A DNA stretch of 64,000 nucleotides from positions 7,645,501-7,709,500 of the forward strand of contig NZ_JADPZX010000001.1 in assembly GCF_015712165.1 (NCBI RefSeq). Reading direction: 5' to 3'. This document shows, one piece after another, positions 59,390 through 64,000 of this stretch (within the stretch, counting starts at the first letter, position 1; each line of letters begins with the position of its first letter). Position numbers and translations under genes: made by a program. A model generated the notes under the pieces. That model was not told the origin of the DNA, searched no databases, and was given only the letters and a program-made list of their open reading frames with translations. Source of the DNA: Streptomyces spinoverrucosus. GTDB lineage: Bacteria; Actinomycetota; Actinomycetes; Streptomycetales; Streptomycetaceae.

Positions 59390-59908
59390 ATGACCGACAC
59401 TGTCCCCCGGCGATCCGCCCTGCGCGTGCTCGGCGGCACGATCGCCGTCGCCGCCGCGACCGGCGGTCTCACCCCACCGATCCGCGCCCACGCGGCCGAC
59501 AGACCGGAGCCCGGCGCCGGTCCCCGCGTCGAAAGGCTCCCCCTGCTGCACGGCGCCACCGACCCCGACTCCCTCGGCCAGGCGGGCCACGTCCCCGGCG
59601 TCCCCCGCCTCGGTGTCCCGCCCCTGCGCCTCGCCGACGGCCCCGCCGGTGACCGCGTCACCAAGGACGGCACGCTCACCGTCTCCGACGCCGACGAGTC
59701 CACGCCCGACCTCCGGCTCGACCAGCTGGGCGGCTACCGGCGGCCGGGGGAGCGGCGGCGGGTCACGGTACGGGTCGACGCGCGCACCCTCTCCTCCTGG
59801 GACGCCGAGCGGCACGACTGGATGCCCGGCACCGGCAGACGATCGGTGTGGGTCGGCGCGTCGTCGCGGGACCTGCGGCTGCGGGCGAGCGTGGAGGTGG
59901 GCCGATGA
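59390..59908 (+). CDS. collapsed GH3 beta-glucosidase: N- and C-terminal ends only
   Basis: A 172-residue Tat-exported protein (RRSALRVLGGTIAVAAATGG, R7-R8). Residues 48-86 match the start of GH3 glycosidases (LPLLHGATDPD, then GVPRLGVPPLRLADGPAG). From about residue 88 the sequence jumps to the fibronectin-III-like end domain (YRRPGERRRVTVRVDARTL, SSWDAERHDWMPG). About 600 residues, including the nucleophile and acid-base domains, are missing in frame. It cannot be a glucosidase. Start and stop are intact, it is coupled by ATGA to the esterase gene, and it may persist as a small secreted binding protein or a dead remnant. Confidence 0.82.
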   Translation: MTDTVPRRSALRVLGGTIAVAAATGGLTPPIRAHAADRPEPGAGPRVERLPLLHGATDPDSLGQAGHVPGVPRLGVPPLRLADGPAGDRVTKDGTLTVSDADESTPDLRLDQLGGYRRPGERRRVTVRVDARTLSSWDAERHDWMPGTGRRSVWVGASSRDLRLRASVEVGR

Positions 59909-61455
59909 TCCGCCGCGCCGCCGTCGCCCTGACGGCTCTCGCCGCCGCGCTCCTGGCCCCCGTACCGGCCCAGGCGCACCAGACCGACCCGGTCGTGCGC
60001 ACGGACGCGGGCCTGGTCCGAGGGGAGACGACCCGCGAGGGACGGCAGTTCCTCGGCGTCCCCTACGCAGAACCGCCGGTCGGACGGCTCCGCTGGACGG
60101 AACCCCGGCCCGTGAAGCCCTGGCAGGGGGTGCGGACGGCCCAGGACTTCGGCAACACGTGCGTGCAGGCGTCCAGCTGGGACCCCGGCTACGAGCGGCC
60201 CAGCCACACCGAGGACTGCCTCAGCCTCAATGTGTACGTCCCCCAGGGCGCCGCCCGGCGGGCCGTCCTGGTCTGGTTCCACGGCGGCGGGCTGACCGCC
60301 GGGGCCGGTCAGGACATCGTCCCCGACACCTTCGCCCGGCAGACCGGCACGGTCGTCGTCACCGTCAACTACCGCCTCGGCGCCATGGGCTTCCTCGCCG
60401 CCGCCGGCCTGGACGGCGAGGTGCGCGACGGTGTCTCCGGCAACTTCGGCATGCTCGACCAGCAGGCCGCCCTGCGCTGGGTCCGGTCCAACATCGACCG
60501 CTTCGGCGGCGACCCGGCCCGCGTCACCATCGCGGGCGAGTCGGCCGGCGGCCGCTCGGTGTGCACCCAGCTGGCCTCCCCCACGGGGAAGGGCCTGTTC
60601 CGGGCGGGCATCATCCAGAGCGGGGCCTACGACGACTGCGCCGCCCGCACCCACGACGCCGCCGTCCACCAGGGAGCCGACTTCGCCGAGAAACTGGGCT
60701 GCGCGGACCTGGCGTGTCTGCGGGGCAAGCCGGCCGAGGAGATCCTCGCCGCGCAGGCCGGTTTCGACTGGGGTCCGGTGGCCGGTGGGGCCTTCCTGCC
60801 GCGCCAGCCGGAAGAGGCCTTCGCCCGGGGCGCCGCCAGGAACGTCCCGGTGATGAACGGGGCGAACCAGGACGAAGGACGTTTGTTCGCCTTCGCCGCC
60901 TTCGACCTCGACGGCACGCCGCTCTCCGTCGAGGAGTACCCGACCGTGATGCGCGAGAGCTTCGGCGAGCAGGCCCTGGCGCGCTACCCGCTCTCCGCGC
61001 ACCCCTCGCCGACCATCGCGTACGGCACCGCGCTCGGCGACACGATGTTCGCCTGCCCGGCGCTGCGGCTGGACCGCACCCTCGCCGGACGCGGGCCGGT
61101 GTACGCGTACGAGTTCGCCGACCGCACCTCACCCCCCTTCGCCTCGCTGCGCGACCTCGCCACCGACTTCGACTTCGGCGCGACCCACGTCAACGAGGTG
61201 CAGTACCTCTTCAAGCACTTCGGGCTCGACTCGCCGCTGAACGCCGAGCAGCGGGCGCTGTCCCGGCAGATGGTGCAGTACTGGGGGTCGTTCGTCCGGG
61301 GCGGGGTGCCGCGGGCGGAGGGGCAGCCCGCGATGCCGGGCCGTGCCGGGGTGGTGCTGTCCCTGCGCACCGGCTCCGCGGGCGGCAACGCGCTCAGCAG
61401 GAGCGTCGGCTCGGAGCACCAGTGCGATCTGTGGGACCCGGGAGTGTCATCGTGA
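59905..61455 (+). CDS. secreted type-B carboxylesterase
   Basis: A 516-residue alpha/beta-hydrolase of the carboxylesterase/lipase family. A Sec signal (AAVALTALAAALLAPVPAQA) is followed by GVPYAEPPVGRLRW, EDCLSLNVYVP, the oxyanion loop WFHGGGLTAG, the nucleophile S213 in AGESAGGRS, and the catalytic H428 in GATHVNEVQYLF. It hydrolyses ester bonds outside the cell. Its ATGA overlap with the collapsed GH3 gene suggests they once acted together on plant-derived esters and glucosides (inference). A 34-bp palindrome follows the stop. Confidence 0.93.
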   Translation: MIRRAAVALTALAAALLAPVPAQAHQTDPVVRTDAGLVRGETTREGRQFLGVPYAEPPVGRLRWTEPRPVKPWQGVRTAQDFGNTCVQASSWDPGYERPSHTEDCLSLNVYVPQGAARRAVLVWFHGGGLTAGAGQDIVPDTFARQTGTVVVTVNYRLGAMGFLAAAGLDGEVRDGVSGNFGMLDQQAALRWVRSNIDRFGGDPARVTIAGESAGGRSVCTQLASPTGKGLFRAGIIQSGAYDDCAARTHDAAVHQGADFAEKLGCADLACLRGKPAEEILAAQAGFDWGPVAGGAFLPRQPEEAFARGAARNVPVMNGANQDEGRLFAFAAFDLDGTPLSVEEYPTVMRESFGEQALARYPLSAHPSPTIAYGTALGDTMFACPALRLDRTLAGRGPVYAYEFADRTSPPFASLRDLATDFDFGATHVNEVQYLFKHFGLDSPLNAEQRALSRQMVQYWGSFVRGGVPRAEGQPAMPGRAGVVLSLRTGSAGGNALSRSVGSEHQCDLWDPGVSS

Positions 61456-61467
61456 CCCGGTAGGCTT

Positions 61468-61501
61468 CACGGCGTGCGCCCGGGCCCGGGCGCACGCCGT
61501 G
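61468..61501 (+). terminator. 34-bp perfect palindrome (terminator)
   Basis: The sequence from 61468 to 61501 is a perfect inverted repeat with halves CACGGCGTGCGCCCGGG and its complement, with no spacer, so RNA would form a stem of about 15 bp with a tight loop. It lies 12 bases after the esterase stop. Confidence 0.85.
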
Positions 61502-61540
61502 TGTATGCGTGTGTGCAGGGACGTTCGGGAGGAACCAGCG

Positions 61541-62188
61541 GTGCACGTCCAGGAGTGGCTCGAGACCGTACCCGCGGTCGCCATCTACGCGCTGGTGGGA
61601 GTGGTCATCGGCCTGGAGAGCCTGGGCATCCCGCTGCCGGGCGAGATCATCCTGGTCTCATCCGCGCTGCTCGCCTCCCAGCACGGCGACATCGACCCGT
61701 TCGTCCTCGGCGCGTGTGCCAGCGCCGGCGCGATCATCGGCGACTCCATCGGCTACGCGATCGGCCGCAAGGGCGGCCGGCCGCTGCTCGCCTGGCTCGG
61801 CAAGAAGTTCCCGAAGCACTTCAGCGAGGCGCACATCGCCACGGCCGAGCGCGCCTTCGAGAAGTGGGGCATGTGGGCCGTCTTCTTCGGCCGCTTCGTC
61901 GCCCTGCTCCGCATCTTCGCGGGCCCGCTCGCGGGCGTGCTCCGGATGCCGTACTGGAAGTTCCTGATCGCCAACGTCTTCGGCGGCATCCTGTGGGCGG
62001 GCGGCACGACGGCGGTCATCTACTACGTGGGTGTCGTCGCGGAGGCGTGGCTGAAGCGCTTCTCGTGGGTGGGCCTGATCCTGGCGGTGGCGATCGGCCT
62101 CACGTCGATGCTGATCCTTAAGAGGAAGGCGAAGAAGGTCGAGGCGGCCGTACAGCCGGAGCCTCAGCCGGTCGCCGCCGGGGACTGA
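61541..62188 (+). CDS. DedA-family membrane protein
   Basis: A 215-residue DedA protein. It has IGLESLGIPLPGEIILVSSALL near the N-terminus, IGDSIGYAIGRKGGRPL, FFGRFVALLRIFAGPLAGVLRM with the conserved Arg pair, and NVFGGILWAGGTTAVIYYVG. DedA proteins flip or scramble undecaprenyl phosphate or phospholipids and support membrane potential. The GTG at 61541 follows GGAGGAA. It has no operon partner; uppP elsewhere in the window acts on the same lipid carrier. Confidence 0.93.
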   Translation: MHVQEWLETVPAVAIYALVGVVIGLESLGIPLPGEIILVSSALLASQHGDIDPFVLGACASAGAIIGDSIGYAIGRKGGRPLLAWLGKKFPKHFSEAHIATAERAFEKWGMWAVFFGRFVALLRIFAGPLAGVLRMPYWKFLIANVFGGILWAGGTTAVIYYVGVVAEAWLKRFSWVGLILAVAIGLTSMLILKRKAKKVEAAVQPEPQPVAAGD

Positions 62189-62196
62189 AGGAACCC

Positions 62197-62224
62197 AGGG
62201 CGCGGGGAACTGCGCGAGCAACCC
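62197..62224. repeat. Streptomyces-type interspersed intergenic repeat, copy 2
   Basis: Inverted copy of the element at 51803-51830; the 20-bp core at 62198-62217 is identical. A downstream CCCGCAG also matches the flank of the first copy. It lies between convergent dedA and carbonic anhydrase genes. Confidence 0.75.
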
Positions 62225-62252
62225 ACGAGCACCCGCAGACCGCACACAACCC

Positions 62253-62783
62253 TCACGCCCCGTGCGCTTCCCGGTGCGCCTTCCCCAACTCCGCATACAT
62301 CGTCCCGTTCAGCGTGACCCCCTCCCGCTCCTCCGCGCTGAGCTCGCGCCGCACCTTCGCCGGCACCCCAGCCACCAGCGACCCCGGCGGCACCACCATG
62401 CCCTGCGGCACCAGCGCCTGAGCCGCGATGAGCGACCCCGCCCCGATCACCGCGCCGTTCAGCACGGTCGCCCCCATCCCGATCAGGCAGTCGTCCTCCA
62501 CGGTCGCCCCGTGCACCACGGCGTTGTGCCCGACGGACACGCGCGCGCCGATGCGCACGGGGAAACCCGGGTCGGCGTGCAGCGTGCAGTTGTCCTGGAT
62601 GTTGCTCTGAGCCCCCACGGAGATCCGCTCGACATCACCCCGCAGCACCGCGCCGTACCAGACGCTCGCCCCCGCCTCCAGCATCACGTCGCCGATCACC
62701 GAAGCCGTCGGCGCCACGAACGCATCGTCGTCCACCTTCGGCTCCCTGCCCCCGATCCCCATGACCAGCGCCCTCTGCGTCAT
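62253..62783 (-). CDS. gamma-class carbonic anhydrase family protein
   Basis: A 176-residue left-handed beta-helix protein. Hexapeptide repeats run from DAFVAPTASVIGDVML through GSLIAAQALVPQGMV, and a C-terminal helix follows. The metal-binding His set of the gamma-CA family is seen in NIQDNCTLHAD, VSVGHNAVVHGA. Many such proteins (YrdA/PaaY type) have weak or no anhydrase activity. The ATG at 62783 (MTQRALVMGIGG) is the standard start. It converges on dedA. Confidence 0.9.
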   Translation of the reverse strand: MTQRALVMGIGGREPKVDDDAFVAPTASVIGDVMLEAGASVWYGAVLRGDVERISVGAQSNIQDNCTLHADPGFPVRIGARVSVGHNAVVHGATVEDDCLIGMGATVLNGAVIGAGSLIAAQALVPQGMVVPPGSLVAGVPAKVRRELSAEEREGVTLNGTMYAELGKAHREAHGA

Positions 62784-62882
62784 CGCCCTCTCCTCGCCGC
62801 CAAACGTCGTAGACGAACCGTACGCCACCCCGTAGGGCGAAGATCACAGGCCCACGCCCTCATGGCAGTACCCCGCGCTGAG

Positions 62883-62888
62883 TAACGT
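62883..62888 (+). promoter_or_regulatory. -10 box for a leaderless mRNA
   Basis: TAACGT ends 6 bases before the GTG at 62895, with no Shine-Dalgarno, as in two other genes of this window. Confidence 0.5.
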
Positions 62889-62894
62889 GAGCGG

Positions 62895-63659
62895 GTGCCG
62901 AAGCGCAAGAACACGTTCTCATCCTGGCGCCACCGACAGGTGCAGCGCGCCGTCCACGCGGGCTGGGCCTGGGCGCAGCGCGTGGGTTCGGTGACGGCCG
63001 AGAACCCCGGCCGTTTCCACTTCGGTTCGATCGGCGAAGCCACCCGGCTCGCCTTCCCGCTCGGCACGGTCTTCGGCGAACCCTGGATCCACCTCGGCGC
63101 CCACTGCATCGTCGGTGAACAGGTCACCCTCACGGCCGGTCTGATGCCCGACCTCGACCTCGGCCCCGAGCCCATCCTGCGCGTCGGCGACGGTGTGGTC
63201 CTCGGTCGCGGCAGTCACGTCATCGCCGACACGACGGTCACCATCGGCAACGACTGCTATTTCGGCCCGTACGTGTACGTCACGTCCACCAACCACTCGT
63301 ACGACGACCCGCACCAGCCCATCGGCAAGCAGTGGCCCCGGATGGAACCGGTGGAGATCGGCCCGGGCTGCTGGATCGGCACCGGCGCGGTGATCCTGCC
63401 GGGTGCGCGGATCGGGCGGAACGTGGTGGTGGCCGCGGGCGCTGTGGTGCGCGGGGTGGTGCCCGACCATGCGGTGGTGGCGGGGGCGCCCGCCCGGGTC
63501 GTACGACGCTGGACTCCCGTCGAAGGCTGGCAGCCGCCGCTCAGGACGCCGGCGCCGGTGCCGATACCCGAGGGCGTCACTCCCGAGCAGTTGACGGCGC
63601 TCGCGGATCTCGACGAGGAGACGGCGGCACGACTGGCCGAGCTGGAGCCGGAGGCCTGA
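62895..63659 (+). CDS. left-handed beta-helix acyltransferase
   Basis: A 254-residue hexapeptide-repeat protein. Repeats include HLGAHCIVGEQVTLTAGLM, VGDGVVLGRGSHVIADTTVTIGNDCYFGPYVYVTSTNHSYDD (in part), and WIGTGAVILPGARIGRNVVVAAGAVVRG. The NHSYDDP segment with its His is typical of O-acetyltransferases of the NodL/maltose-acetyltransferase class. The C-terminal 45 residues are Pro/Glu-rich. It is the divergent neighbour of the gamma-CA gene and starts with GTG, probably on a leaderless mRNA. Confidence 0.88.
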   Translation: MPKRKNTFSSWRHRQVQRAVHAGWAWAQRVGSVTAENPGRFHFGSIGEATRLAFPLGTVFGEPWIHLGAHCIVGEQVTLTAGLMPDLDLGPEPILRVGDGVVLGRGSHVIADTTVTIGNDCYFGPYVYVTSTNHSYDDPHQPIGKQWPRMEPVEIGPGCWIGTGAVILPGARIGRNVVVAAGAVVRGVVPDHAVVAGAPARVVRRWTPVEGWQPPLRTPAPVPIPEGVTPEQLTALADLDEETAARLAELEPEA

Positions 63660-63660
63660 C

Positions 63661-64000
63661 TCAGCCGGTCGCCAGCAGCAGGGTGCCGGCGAGGGCCAGT
63701 CCCGCGCCCGCCGCCTGGACGGCTCGCAGCCGTTCGCTGAGGAAGCCGCGGGCGGCCAGTGCCGTCACCACCGGGTAGAGCGAGGCGAGTACGGCGGCGA
63801 CGGTGACCGGGCCGTGCTGGGCGGCGATCGAGTACGTGCCGTTGGCCGCCACGTCCGCCAGGCCGACGAAGGCGAGCGCCGGCAGCGAAGCCCACGGGAA
63901 ACCGTCCGCGGGCAGGGCGGGGGAGCCGCGCCGTACCGAGATGTACAGGGCGGTGCCGCCGGCGACGACATTGGTGACGCGCTGCACGAACAGGGCGAGG
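63661..64000 (-). CDS. EamA-family transporter, C-terminal part (cut by window edge)
   Basis: The last 112 or so codons of a membrane transporter; the frame remains open to the window end, so the start lies beyond it. At least three membrane segments are visible (ALAFVGLADVAANGTYSIAA, VTVAAVLASLYPVVTALAARG, AGAGLALAGTLLLATG). The pattern ASLYPVVTALAARGFLSERLRAVQAAGAGL is the usual end of the second EamA repeat. It converges on the acyltransferase gene with one base between stops. Confidence 0.85.
   Translation of the reverse strand, partial: LALFVQRVTNVVAGGTALYISVRRGSPALPADGFPWASLPALAFVGLADVAANGTYSIAAQHGPVTVAAVLASLYPVVTALAARGFLSERLRAVQAAGAGLALAGTLLLATG

Overview
The window is high-GC DNA with strongly G/C-biased third codon positions, many GTG starts, ATGA/GTGA gene overlaps and several probable leaderless genes. 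Its gene content (EF-Tu3, Clp-N, PadR, CPBP, PmoA and DUF5999 proteins) fits the chromosome of a Streptomyces or close relative. I saw no rRNA, tRNA, intact insertion sequence or CRISPR array.

Region 1 (1-13.0 kb) is a potassium-homeostasis island. It holds an APC-superfamily permease, a small membrane protein, a KimA-type K+ importer, and a kdp operon in the order small peptide - kdpF - kdpA - kdpB - kdpC - kdpE - kdpD, with a paired direct repeat upstream that may bind KdpE. Region 2 (13.0-15.9 kb) is a scar zone with a decayed lysA-type decarboxylase, a DUF5999 gene and one unrecognised gene.

Region 3 (15.9-28.9 kb) is a run of small one- or two-gene units. They are a GCS2-type glutamate-cysteine ligase, a CPBP protease, PhzF/PadR, an SRPBCC protein, a Clp-N protein, three EamA transporters, a PNPOx-like protein divergent from a MocR regulator across a 12-bp palindrome, a VOC protein and a LysR regulator. 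The region ends in a G-rich array of roughly 44-bp repeats beside a second PNPOx gene.

Region 4 (29-38 kb) carries an isochorismatase-fold protein lacking its catalytic triad, a Rieske lipoprotein, a HipA-like kinase coupled to a DUF3037 protein, two SDR genes behind a strong promoter and operator, a peptide-binding lipoprotein, ung, a TPR-like protein, a lipoprotein, a DinB protein and a monooxygenase relic.

Region 5 (38-50 kb) has a Gfo/Idh/MocA oxidoreductase overlapping lnt tail to tail, an NTF2-like protein, a DUF4291-SDR pair, uppP, a three-gene sugar-type operon (oxidoreductase, PmoA, cupin) under a LacI-family-like operator, HxlR divergent from a thiolase, and TVP38 divergent from an AlkD-like protein.

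Region 6 (50-64 kb) has the divergent elongation factor tuf3, a spermidine-synthase-like protein overlapping an MFS exporter, a membrane-anchored Gln/Pro-rich protein, a hotdog thioesterase, a 1.4-kb gene-poor stretch with a hexanucleotide repeat, a sigma-like/zinc-finger/TM/ricin fusion, a collapsed GH3 beta-glucosidase coupled to a carboxylesterase, DedA, a gamma-carbonic anhydrase, an acyltransferase and a transporter cut by the window edge.

Common threads are K+ supply by three kinds of transporter, many divergent regulator-target pairs with visible operators, and several gene remnants beside intact genes.
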